Positions 32,645 through 45,985 of a DNA stretch of 64,000 bases are shown here, one piece after another. Made by a program: the position numbers and the translations under genes. Every line of letters begins with the position of its first letter. The first letter of the stretch is position 1. The notes under the pieces are model-generated. The model was not told the origin of the DNA. It saw nothing but the letters and a program-made list of their open reading frames with translations, and did not search any database. Source of the DNA: Salticus scenicus. Its lineage: Eukaryota > Arthropoda > Arachnida > Araneae > Salticidae. The stretch lies in contig OZ005648.1 in NCBI GenBank assembly GCA_963930645.1, positions 268,595,830-268,659,829 on the forward strand, given 5' to 3'.

Positions 32645-35600
32645 CTGTATAATAAAATTTATATATATATTTTTAAGTAAAGTTAAAATTGATAAGATTT
32701 TAAAAATAACATTCAAATTTAACATTTGATTTCTGTAGGACAGATTATACAATCTCATAATATATACAATAGACATCAGTTATATTAAATTTTTTTTAAT
32801 ATAATACTTATATATTTCCAATTTTCCAGTGAATCCATAATTCAATTTTTTTGTGATAATGTGAATTTTTCTAAACATTCCTTGAACCAGAAGCTTAAAA
32901 CTATAACTTATTAAAATACCTTACTTAGCTTCTGTTGTTTCCAAAGACCTTTCGAGGGCGTGCCCCCCTCATCATTGGTGGATTCTAAGATTGGAGTGTC
33001 TCCTGTAGCATACCTCTTCCCTTTTCTTTGTTGTTCTCGTTAAAAATAAAAATATTGGCAATAAACATAATATAAAAATTCCTATTAAACCAAATCCAAA
33101 TATTTATCAAATTATTCGTAATGAAAAAGAACCGATTCCCCCGACTGAAAACTCTGGTATATATAAAATTCTAATACGAATTAACCAGCAAAATAAATAT
33201 TACATAGGAATGACCAAAAGAAAAATAAAAACACTATGAAAGAGTACCAGGCAGATATCAGGTTTAGAAGGGCCACAACCACGCTAGCTAAAGTATGTTT
33301 AGATCAAAACGTTTCAGTTGATTTTCAGAATGTCATTAAAATCGCAAATTATAATTACATATGTGCTGAATCGAGAAACGGTTGAAATTCTTACTAATAG
33401 TGATTCAATTAATGGCAATGAGCCGACACTGGGTTTATGCCGATCGTGGCAACAGCTAATAGAGCAACAAAGAAAAGGGAAGAGGTTTGCTACAGGAGAC
33501 ACTCCAATCTTAGAATCCACTGATGATGAGGGGGCGCACTCTCAAAAGGTCTTTGAAAACAACAGAAACTAAGTAAGGCATTTTAATAAGTTAATAGTTT
33601 TAAGCTTCTGGTTCAAGGAATGTTTCGTAATTTCAAGTCGAACCTGAACTTATAATAAGTTTTATGTAGCATTTTTACCCTTCCATGTCGGCTTGTGCCA
33701 TATTATAAATATTTTTGTCAAATATTTTTATTCTGTACCTGTTTTAACGGCTTTTTATATAGTTGAAATTACACATGTATTAAATGTTTTAGAATTTAAT
33801 TTTTTCAAATATGATTCATGAGGATTTGTACAGAAAATTAAAAAGGGTTAATAAAAAATACGTTAAAGCTGAAGCACATGTAAATTTCTTGCAGGATTGT
33901 TAAGCTTTCAGGATTATTCCTAAATCTCGTAGGGTTAATAATAAAAAGTTTCAAAAAACTTTAATTCTGATGTAAGAAAATTCAAAAATAAAGTTCTTAA
34001 TAAAGTCATCCGTAAGAAAAAGTATGGTTATTTCAGATATAAACAGGAAATTAATGAATTACAAGATAAATTAAAATTGTATTTTGCGCAGAAGAATTGA
34101 ACATCATAAATGATAAAATTAAAACTTTTAATGAAGTTCAACGTAATGATATCGTAACTAAACATAATAAAAAATTAAAATTTTGGTTAAGGAACAAAAA
34201 ACTAAACGTTGATAAAGCTGAACATGAATACTTAAATTTGTCATAACTTGAAATTAATTCTCGTCAAGATTCCCTCCTTAAAATAGGTCACAAATTTATT
34301 TTGGAACAACCCATTTGCGTTAATGACAGTATAGCTAAAATAGACACCGCAATTAACCAAATTCCTGATATATCTAAAGATAAAATTAGAAATCTGGCCA
34401 AAGATGAATTTTCTAGATTAACTAAAAGTAACAATGTTAATCGTGAGGATTTAAAAACCCTACATGGGATTAAAAATAATAAAGAAATAGTATGCACATT
34501 AACAGATAAAACCAGAAAAATAGCTATCATGAACAGAGAGGAATACAATAACAAAATGACTGACATTATAAACGATATGGGCTCAGTAGAAATTTCCAAA
34601 AATCCTATCGATAAAATCGTCAATAAAACCAATATGCTCATTAATGAAGGTAAATGTCCAAACAACGTTCTACCTAAAATTAAAAATCATGCTCCAAATA
34701 TCCCTCGTGTTTTCGGTCGCTATAAAGATCAGAAAACCCCCTCAACTCTTAGACCAATAGTTAATGAATGTGAAGGCCCAACTTACCCTATCAAAAAATA
34801 CATGTCCAAGATTTATGAGTCCCTTTTACCCCCTTCAAATCATAGCCTTAGCTCAACTGAAGACTTTATTAAACATTTATGCGATATTGTAACTAATGAA
34901 AATGTTAAATTTGTAAGTTTTGATATAACAGGGGTCGATCCAGGTTTTAATTTTTGGGTCCCTTTTTTGTGAAAAACAAATTATTTTTGTGAAATTTTTA
35001 TTTATTTTTGTGAAATATAAAATATTTTTGTGAAAAAGTAAAATATTGTGTGAAATCTTCAGTTTTTACAATCACTTTATGTAATGTTTAATATCAAGTT
35101 AATAGAGTTTCGTCGAGCCAAATTAAGGCATTAATTAAAATTAATACTGAAAATACGAAAACATTTTATAAAAGGATCATTTTTATAAAACAAAATCATG
35201 TGAAGGGACTCATTTTATAAATTTGAATTTTGTGAAGGGTCCCTTTTTACTATGTGGAATTTTGTGAAGGGGCCGCAAAAGGGACCCAAATTTTGCCTGG
35301 ATCGACCCCTGTATAATTAATCTTTTTCCATCTATAGACATTCAAGAAGCCACTACAATAGTCAATACCGTCATCGATAACCATTGTGATAATCAAGAAA
35401 TTAAAAATACCTTAAAATCTGCAACTAACCTAATACTTAATGAAAACTTTTTCCATTTCAATGGTAAATTTTATAAACAATGTCATGGAGTCCCGATGGG
35501 CTCACCCATATTGGGCCATATAGCTGAGTTTAAAGGAAACTTGAAAACATAATTATGGAATTATTAAAAAATAAAATTTTATATGGTTCAGATACGTCGA

Positions 35601-38600
35601 TGACATTTTTGCTATAATACACCAAGATGAAAAGATAAATAATTTAATTGACATTCTAAACGCTTTGGACCCTAACATAAAATTCACCTATGAAACCGAA
35701 ATGAATGATACCATTAATTATTTAGATGTAAAAATAACCCGTGAAAATAATCATGTGACAACTACCATTTATAGGAAACCAACAGCTAGCAAAAAAATTA
35801 TCAATAGTAAAAGTATAACACCGTACCAGTATAAAATGCCATCCAAGTCTACATCAACAGAGCTATATTAATTTAATTTGCAATGAACCAAATGATCTTA
35901 AAGAGGAACTTAAAACCATAATGTAAATCGCCGTCAACGTAGGTTAACCAAATAATGTAGTTAATAAACTTTATAAGAAAAGAATTAAAACCCTTGATAA
36001 AATTAGCCCTTGCCACCCCCCCCCCCCCAAAAAAAAAAAAAAAGAAATATATATATATATATACCTCATCCATCTCTTATGATCGTGTTAAAATTAAAAA
36101 TATTGGCAAAAAACAAAATATAAAAATTCTTATTAAACCGAATCCAAATATTTATCAAATTATTCGTAATGAAAAAGAACCGATTCCCCCCGACTGAAAA
36201 CTCTAGTATATATAAAATTCCAATACAAATTAACCAAAAAAATAAATGTTACATAGGAATGACCAAAAGAAAAATAAAAACACTATGAAAGAGCTCCAGG
36301 CAAATATCAGGTTTAGAAGGGCCACAACTGCGCTAGCTAAAGTATGTTTAGATCAAAACGTTTCAGTTGATTTTTAGAATGTCATTAAAAATCGCAAATT
36401 ATAATAATACATATGTGCTGAATTGGGAAACGGTTGAAATTCATACAAATAGAGATTCAATTAATGGCAACGAGCTGACACTGGGTTTATGCCGATCATG
36501 GCAACAGCTAATAGAGCACAAAGAAAAGGGAAGAGGTTTGCTACAGGAGACACTCTAATCTTAGAATCCACCAATGATGAGGGGGCGTGCCCTCGTAAGT
36601 AGAGGTCAAGACTTAAAATTTTTAGAAGTGGCGAGTGGCCACTGGACATTAATTATCAGTTTTAAACACATATGAAATCAACTGAGCATTAATTTTCTTA
36701 AACTGATTTAGAAAAAATTTCCGTACCTAAAAATCTGTTTTTCATCCCCCCCCCCCTGTTTACACATTTGGTATAGATATGAAATATAAATAATAGATAA
36801 CGTAATATCTCAATTCTACTTCTAGAATCTAATAAAGCAAGTTTAAAATGAATATTGCCATTTATATTATGGATGAAGAAATACTGAGAAACAACTGCAG
36901 AACATTTGATTGGCGATCCCTAGTTGGAAATAAGAAAAGGGGGAGAGAGGCAAAAAATAATTACACGAACAAGAAATATTTAACAATTCTATTTCTTTCT
37001 AGGTTCTAGAATCTCATAAAGCAAGTTTTAAATGAATATTGACATTTATGTTGTGAATGGAGAAAGATTGGAAATCGGAAGGCGCGATCATCATCGAAAA
37101 CCCATTAACAATTGCCGATCGTTAATGGGATTTCTTTTTTTTTAAACGAACGATATCCACTATTTTTTAAAAAATTGAAGAAATATTTTTGCGAATTCGC
37201 AGAAAAAATGGCGATCATACCAATTTTTTTCAATCGCCACTTTTTCAAATTAAGTCGCCACGTGGCGAGTGGCGACCGTGAGTCTTGACCTCTACGTAAG
37301 GTCTTTGGAAACAACAGAAGCTAAGTAAGGTATTTTAATAAATTATAGTGAATTTTTCCATTCTTATTTATTTGTGGGGTTGGAGGCTTCTAATTTTGAT
37401 TTACTTGAACAACATAAGTAAGGATTTGAATATTTATAAATTGTCATTTTTAATTAACAGAGTCACACTAGAAAAAATATTGAGTAGGATTTTCCCACTC
37501 TAAAAAAAATTTTAAGTGGGATTTTTCAAATTTAAGTGAATAATTACTTATTTTATTTTATTTCATATATAATTGCAATCATTAGCAATTTTCTAGCTGC
37601 TTGTTAATAAAATAAACACATGTTTTTATATATTTTTTTAAAACAAATCTTTAGAATTAAGAAGTGTTTTGAAAAAATTATTAATTATTTTTATCTTTCA
37701 ACTTAAGAAATTTTAGATATGCTAAAAGTAGAAGATCAGAGACTTTCAAGCTATTATATTACCGAAAGCAACTAAAAAATGGATTAAATACTATATGAAA
37801 ATATTGTGAGAAAAGCCCCCTTGTGAAATATTTTTGAGTGAGATTTTTAAAAATATGGTGGGATTCTCACAATCCTAACCTTTTTGATGTGAACTCTGAT
37901 TAATCACTTAATGTGCTAGTGCCTTTTTATTTCTCTTTCTCTGGGTTCATATTAGAGGATGGGATTGTGAGTATGTCACTATAATTAAAAAAAAACCTCA
38001 CTCAAAAATATATCACAAGGGGTATTTCCTAGCAATTTTCATATTGTTCAAGTATTTGATCCATTTTTTTTTTTTTTTTAAGTTGGATTCGGTAATGCAT
38101 TAATTGCTTCAGAAGATTATGATATTCTGTTTTGTTTTTAACTTCTCTAGAATTTTTTGATTTAAAGGAAAGGGGGATGGTGGAATTGAGTGATCATTTT
38201 AAAACAATTCTTAATTCTACAGTTTTGTTAAGAGAATATATGAAAAAGTGAATATTATACATTATCAAACAGTTACAATGTGTGGCAGCTAAAGATTGCT
38301 ATTATATACAAAATAATTTTGGTTATTCTAGTTACTGCACTGCTGTTGAACACTGAGTGCTCAAAATCAAATTAAAAATAAATTTTAAAACAGATTAAGA
38401 GATAAGAACTTGAGCAATTCCTTCTGCATTTCTGATAAAAATTTAGATTCTAAATATTGAAGCAACATCACACCTTAAGGCTGCTCACTCCCTCTTACGA
38501 TTTCCCCGTCTCAAGTCACCAAATCCTATTTAAGTCTATGGCGAAATTTGTTTATAGAATTGCTCATTACCTAATTAGTATTTTTAAATTCCGTTTTCAT

Positions 38601-41600
38601 ATTCAGAAAATTCACACCCGCTAAATGAGTACCCGTTTTCTAGAAATTTAATTTTTTTAATTTTAATATTTCATTTTACAGCTCAAAAATGAGAAAAATG
38701 CTATTAGTGAAAATGCTCATTTTTAAACTCAAAATTCAAATTGAAAATTTTTAAAAAGTAAATTTTTGGAAAACGGGTACTCATTTAATAGTTGCGTATT
38801 TTCGGAATATGAAGACGGAATTTAAAAATAACAATTAAGTAATGTATAATTCCATAAACAAATTTCGCCATAGAATAACATGGACTTTGGATGACCTTGA
38901 CAACCCGTGATGCACCCTTTTAACCCAGGGTGGCTAACATTAAAATTTTTCCAAATTCCCTGACTTGCAATGTTTATTTTGTGCAAAAAGTCACAAAAAT
39001 AGTGTATATTTTAGCAATTTACATTATCAACCTTTAAAATAAAGCCTATTTTCACAAAATTTAGCAGAATTACCTCATTTTACACGAAATTCTCCAACTT
39101 TTCCAGGCTCAAATTCCCTGACCAGTGGCTACCTTGTAACCGCAAAATGGAAAAAGAAAAAACTTTTTAAACTACAATTTACTTGATTTTTACAATTCTT
39201 TGATTTCCATATTTGTAATTCTCAAAAAAGAAATCTGAAAAATCAAATGTATAACTATGTAATTTCTCACTTAAACTATTTTGTTAAAGTGGGAAAATCC
39301 TGCTTAATATTTTTTCTTAGTATGAACCGTGCTTTCTAAAACTTGTAAAATTATTAGTGATTGAGGTTACTGTTAATTTGAATATTATTAAGAAGTTTAC
39401 ATGGTTGTTGTATATGCAATTTAAATATGCCGTCATCTGTTATAGACATCTTAAGTATATAACATAATTCTAAAGTAACATATTACACAAATAAATCTGA
39501 AATTTTATTTGCCTCTGCGCTAAATAAATAACTATTGAACTTGAATATGTTTACAAATCTCAACAGCAATATTTTCTAATTTGAAAATATACTCATGTGT
39601 AAAAGCCTAAAAAGCCATGAGGAATCTCTCTTCTTTTAACTAAAATGTAATTGCCTCAATAAGTCATCTGAAGTAATATTCAGCTAAGCTGCCTCTACAA
39701 CCTTCCATAAAGGCAAAAGTAAGGCCAGTACATTTTGTGCACAAACTTCAGCAACTTTAATAACTATTAGTTGTTACCAACAGGAATCATGACTCATGTG
39801 ACAAGACAATATTTCTCTAGACATGTCCAATACTGTGCTGTTTATAGTATACAGTCACTTGAATTTATTTTTCTGCTATCATATCCCATCAACACTAAAC
39901 TTACTCCAAGGCCAATCACTTCAATTGGAGTCAAAACAGCTTTTACACCAAAAGAAGAAAATTTGCTGGTTAAATGGGTTTTTTTAAATTTGTTTTCTAA
40001 AGGTTTTTCTATAACAAAGGAAAACTTTTTATTCAGTATAGGTCAGCTAGTCATTTATACTAGTCAAGTCATGTTCAACTGAGACAGTCTTACAAAACAC
40101 GGCACCTACAATTAAAACACCACAAAAGCAAGTACAGTAGAAGATATTTATAAGTATAACACAAACTTAAAAACACGAGGTTGTGCATTATATAGAATTT
40201 TGCATCATATTTTATACTTCATTAAGTTTACCTTGTAAACATGGCCAAATGTGTCTGAAACATATCAAAATAGAGTAGAGTATCTTTAAGTTACTTTCCT
40301 TAGAACAGAAATTGAACAGATTATAAATTTCATTGTTAAATTTATTTTATAAGCATAGTCCAAATATGCCTAGACCAAATCATTCTTTATAATACTCATT
40401 TTTTTTTTTTTTTTCTCTCTTTCTCATTAAAAAAAGCTTCAAATTAAGGGATAAATAAAAACTAATGTATTCCATTTAGTCCTCTAGAGAGAAACAGTTT
40501 TTTACAATGTGGGAATGAAAGTGCTTCTTAACTGCAAAATTCATTGTTTACGTTTGAGAGGTTTTGCATTATATGGAGAAATGCATTATATAGAATTGCG
40601 TTATAAAGATCTTCCACTCTATTAAATTTAGCTATTTTAACAACTTCATCTAAAAAACCTCTGCTAGACCCAGTATAACACCACCAGGGACGTATCCAGA
40701 GGAGGGGGGGGGGGGGCTCTGGGGGCTCGACCCCCCCCCCCCCCGAAATTGTCCGAGACAATTTTCTTCATGTTCTACTGACCAGAAAAAAAATTGTAAA
40801 AAAAAATGAATTTTTTCTCCACAATATCTTTTTTTGTTGTTGTTGTTAGTTTGTTTGCTTGTGAAACCTTATTTATTAGCAATTTTCTGTCTTCTAAAGT
40901 CCAAATTACTGAAATGAATATTAGCTCTTTGTAAAAACCACTAAAAAGAAATCTTTATGGTACTTATTGTTGAACACTATAATGTGTCTCCTTTTTTTTA
41001 AACACTTCTCTTGCCAGAAATAGCATTTTAATTCCATGTGAGACAAAAGATTCGTCATTAACAAAGATCACAGTCGCATATGGAACTTCTAGTTTTGTTA
41101 GTCATGCATGTAGTATACCTTCCATAGAGTATAAATTCTAACAAAAAAAAAAAAAAAAAAAAAGAAAAACAACCAATATAAAGTCTACTTTACAGAAAGA
41201 CATGTGATGAAAGATGGCAATATCTAATCCTACTTCAAGCAAAAATGCCGCTAATCACATCATAGAGTATAGCATTCAGTATTCATATTTGCAGCGAGGC
41301 AGATTTTCAAACGAATGTCAAGATTCCTAAACCAGACTGAGCTTTGACTGGACCAGACTCTAGTGGGTACATGCAGTCCACAGGTTCTGCCACAGAAATT
41401 TCGTATCAATTTTCCTTGTTTTCCAAAAGGAAACCGAAGTGTTAAACCCACTTGCGGAAAAAGTCACCATATGTGGCTATGCGTCATCAGCATCGTTCAA
41501 ACTATTACATTACTACCGTCATCCGTCATCCGTCGCCCTGCACCTATAACTAAATAACATTCGCATAAGGATTACCACAATGAATCTCTCAGGGAGAAAA

Positions 41601-44600
41601 ATCAATCGCATGCGATTGTATAATCTCAAGCATTACAACAATTATTGGTCAACACAAAGTCAGAAAAGTATTGTAGCTCCCTGCGCTCGAAAGAAGAAGT
41701 AAATGATTGTACCTACATTGGTATGAATCACAGCTCACACCATAGGCAGAGTGAAAGGGAAGAGGGAAAACTTAAATATATATATATATACGTACATAAT
41801 GTTGGAGTTAAGGCTCCTGAGTTCGACAAACCTCTGAAGAGATCTAAGACGGTCCTTAAACGAAAGTAGGTGTGAGCTGCGATGCCAATAGAATAAGTGG
41901 TTCTGCTATATACTGCAATGACAGGCCTTAAAAAACCAACACATTATGCAAATATCTTCGTTACTATCGTCACAAAGCAGACATATCTGAGTCTGATGTA
42001 AAATGCGATGATGGGCCGCAGCTTCACAGTTCAATTTCCAAACGATAATCACTAATGACGTGCATCCACAGTTGAAGATACTCTGTGTCATATGGGACAC
42101 CTGGTTGAAACACACCCTGGTTACATATATAAACGCTAGATAGTTTGATACGTACACCACCCAGAAGATTTTTAGCAACTACAATGCGTATAAGCATGGC
42201 CCCAGGGTCTGTAGAAGACACGTCTACCCACGCTAAACAGTAAGCCATACGAGAAGACCTCAATGTGTTCACTAAACCTAGACTTGTAATATGTCTAGGT
42301 TTAGTGGACGCCAGCACACAGGTCCTTATGTTTCTGGTAATATGATCTAAAGCAAGCATTATTATCTAATTAGAAAACCACATATACATATTATTTTCTT
42401 CTACGCACATAACAAGAGAAAAAAGTGTTGGATTCGGAAACATTTAGACTTCCAGTTTTCAATGTATTTACATGTTTTTAGATGCACTGATCACCATTAG
42501 ACTTTTTTTTGGAAATTTAGATATATATATATATTATTAGATTTTTGTGTATATCGCCCAGCAGGTAGAGTAGCTGCACTAGATTTCCCTTTTATGGGAA
42601 AGATATATCTCGGCTGTATAAAAAAGAAGCTATATCTAAAAAAAAAAAAAAATAGTATTTGAAACATGGTTGTTTCGAAAATAAATCATGCACCATACCA
42701 TTGAATTAGGACGTCAGCCAGTTTTTGGTATGTTGAATTTGAATGGACTTAACATTGCACTAAAGCTAGACAGACAGCATATTAACGGTCTAGAATTCAT
42801 TTCTAGAGTAATCGTACCATCACAATTTAATGTTTTGGAGATGTTTTCCCAACTTCAGTATATCTGAGCTATTACATTTACAAAACATGGAGGACACAAC
42901 GGATTTTACGTGCACCAGATACCATTAATCTACACGACAGTCTTTGGATGGCTCCAGCATCGATCGCTCAATCCTTCAATTATGAGCTCGACTCCTTATT
43001 AACCGGACTACCGTGAGTCCAGTTTTTGGGGATTTTCTCTGTTTGTCAGCTGTTTATAACATCACAGATTAAAGAACTCTCAGGCAGAGACTTGTGCATT
43101 TTAAAGGACTAGTTTCATCAGTTTTAGGCCCAAGGCACTTTTTAGAATTATTATTATTATTAAATCTTTTCTTGCCATTTCAGATTTTAGGAATATTAAT
43201 TCCATTGTTTGCCGCCATGCGGCGCTGTAAGCGATCTTATTTATAGCGCATAACCATTTTACTATGCCTAGATACGAATTTTAAGGCAATAACATATTGT
43301 TTTAAAGTTAAGGTGATTGGGTGGGGTTGGGGGGGGGGACAAACTTTAATGCACACGCTCTTCGTATACGCATGTGCGGGTACACAACCAACATCTGGAT
43401 GAAAGTTGGGCCCCCTCCGAAATTTTTTTCTGGATACGGCCTTGAACAACACTATTTAAAAAATCAATTCTTATCACCTAAAAACAAAAAAACCAACTAC
43501 TAAAAGGAAGAGGAAAAAAATCCCTTCCGTTGTTTTTTCAAAACTATGGTAGGAATATTCTGAAAGGAAAAAGAGCCAAAAAAAGAACAAGAAAAAGATT
43601 AAAATGAAAGAAAAAAAGTATGAGAAGAAAAGAAAAAAGAAGACAGAGACAAGTTAATGTCATAAAAAACAAATGACAAATAGATGTCAGTTTCCAACCT
43701 GTAAAAGAGACACTTGAATTTCAATGAAGATTTAGATACATGATGTTTGTTTGTATTAATTCCAATGGATATTTTTAGGTGAAGGACAGAAATATGGAAT
43801 GAATGATTTTGTAATAGTTAATTATGAGGTAAAGGGCAAAACTGGGACAATTCATTAGTGGCCAGTGGCCGGTACTGTCAGTTTCATTAGTAGCCACTTT
43901 TTTAAGTTAGTGGCCACTTTTCACATAAGACTATTTCTTTCAGACTGCAAAAAGCATTGTCACCATTTTGCGGTATAATTACTGCAAGAAAAATATGAAA
44001 ATAAGAAATACATATAATAATAAAATTAACACAGGGACACTGAAATTGTAATTTGTAATTATGCTCTTTTTAAAAATCCTAAATTGCACATCCTAAATTA
44101 AAATCTGCTTAGGGCTGTAATAATAACAGCAAAAGTTTTTATCTTTCAGATAATTAAGTAGTACTTTTTTTTTTTTTTTTTTTTTCAATTTATTTAAGTG
44201 AAATAAGCTGTTATCATTCACAGTTCACATTGATATTTTCTAGTAAATGAATCAGCTGATTCATCATCATCATTTTTTTTACATGGTCATGTGTAAATAC
44301 ATTTAGCAGTTTTATTATTTTTTCTTATTTTTAAAGACACACTTTTTAAAATGATTTTATTTCAATAGATTTAAAATATTTCCTCTTAAAAAGTATAGAT
44401 ATGGAAACTTAGCTGCTTCATTAAAAATAATTTACTTAGCTGCCAAATTTGTAGCTTTAAAAATAGGGAGATTTCTGCTTTAAAATGGGAAGGAAAAAGG
44501 AAGATTTCTACTCAAAAGAAAGCAAATACAATTTTTTTTGAAAAATACACATTTAAGCCAAATCAAATTTTGATACACACATTTGTCAAATATCTTAAAT

Positions 44601-45943
44601 GAGTTAAATATACATTAAATACTATGGAGATAATAATGGAAAAAGATTGTGCTTTGCAGGACATTTGATCATTAACTGCTAGTTGAAATGGAGCGCACAT
44701 GGTGTGTGTGTGGCAGGGGGGGGGGGGGGAGATACATCTGTATAGGTTCTAGAATCTAATCAAGAAAGTTTAAAATGAATATTTACATTTATGTTATGGA
44801 TGGAGAGAGATTGTAAATCACAAGGTTTCAGTGGAGCATGTAATTGCCAATCGTTGGAGGGGGGAGGGGGGGGGGAGAAATTACAAGAATTATGAGTAAG
44901 AGATATTAAACAATTCTACTTCTTTACAGATTCTAGAATCTAATAAAGTAAGTTTAAAATAGATATTTATATTTTTGCAGCAAATGGAGAATGATTAGAG
45001 ATTATAAAGCTTTCTATAAGCTGTGTGATCACAGATCATTAGGGGGTCCAAAAATTATATGAGTGAGATATATTAAACAATTCTACTTCTTTATAGGTTG
45101 TAGAATATAATAAAGCAAGTTTAAAATGAACATTGTCATTTATGCCATGGATGGAAAAAGATTGAAAATCACAAGGCTTCGATTGCCTATCGTCGCTCGA
45201 TTTTTAGAATCTTTTAATGATCACAAAAAGTGGCGACTTTAGTGGAGATCAATGCATAATTTTTAATCGCTATCTTTTTTTATTTAGTCGCCATGTGGCC
45301 GGTGGCGACTGCTGATTTTGCCCTTTATTATGAGGAAGAATATTTTCCTGTACAAATTAAAGATCTACATGAAAAAGATAGCAAATCAGAGAATGAATAT
45401 CTGGTTACACTGATGACAATGAGTAGACCTAATGGTTGACGATGGCCTGATACTGAAGACAAGATTTGGTATATGGCTGACCAAGTAATAGAAAAAATCA
45501 ATCACAAATTCTCGTGGTGTACCAGACATACTGGTCACTGTACCAGACATATTAAAATACAGATAAGTAAATAGCATAATCTAGCATAACTAATAATTAA
45601 TTTTAATTCTGAAAAGTATTGGTTATTTCTGTAAAATGTTCAAATAAACTTAACTTCTTAATGTTTATGTTGAACTTTTTCAACTTCCTAAATGTCCACT
45701 TCTGTTTGTTTTATCCAAATGTTTTTTACAGGTAATTTCATATTTCTTATAAGTAATATTATATGAGTGTCAGATTTAGTGCATTAAACCTGAGTTTACT
45801 TAAGTGCATTTCAAGGGTTCAATTTTTTTTTTTTCTTTTTTAATTCATGTTTGCTTGAAAATAGTTTTTATGATGTTTTCCGTAATTATAACAGTTGCCT
45901 GAAAAAATGTAAACCACTCATTATAGACAGGTAAATATTTTTT

Positions 45944-45985
<42 letters not shown>

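Larger units (their letters stand above)
40685..43444. mobile_element. 2.76 kb hAT-like element with unexplained ORF-dense interior
   Basis: Termini CAGGGACGTATCCAG and CTGGATACGGCCTTG are imperfect inverted repeats. The flanking octamers are AACACCAC (40677-40684) and AACAACAC (43445-43452), matching at 7 of 8. G-run/C-run sequence sits just inside both ends. The middle (about 41170-43080) is less AT-rich than its surroundings and holds several short frames on both strands with TATA-like boxes. No hAT transposase motif was found. The pairing of the ends is an inference that depends on the duplication. Confidence 0.6.

Noticed and set aside
34288..34665. 125-codon minus-strand hydrophobic frame
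   Set aside because: It is the antisense shadow of the Penelope reverse-transcriptase frame.
41645..41869. 74-codon basic frame in the 40685-43444 element
   Set aside because: Its middle is the (TA)n tract (YIYIY), so only the last ~25 codons look protein-like; kept only as part of the cargo finding.
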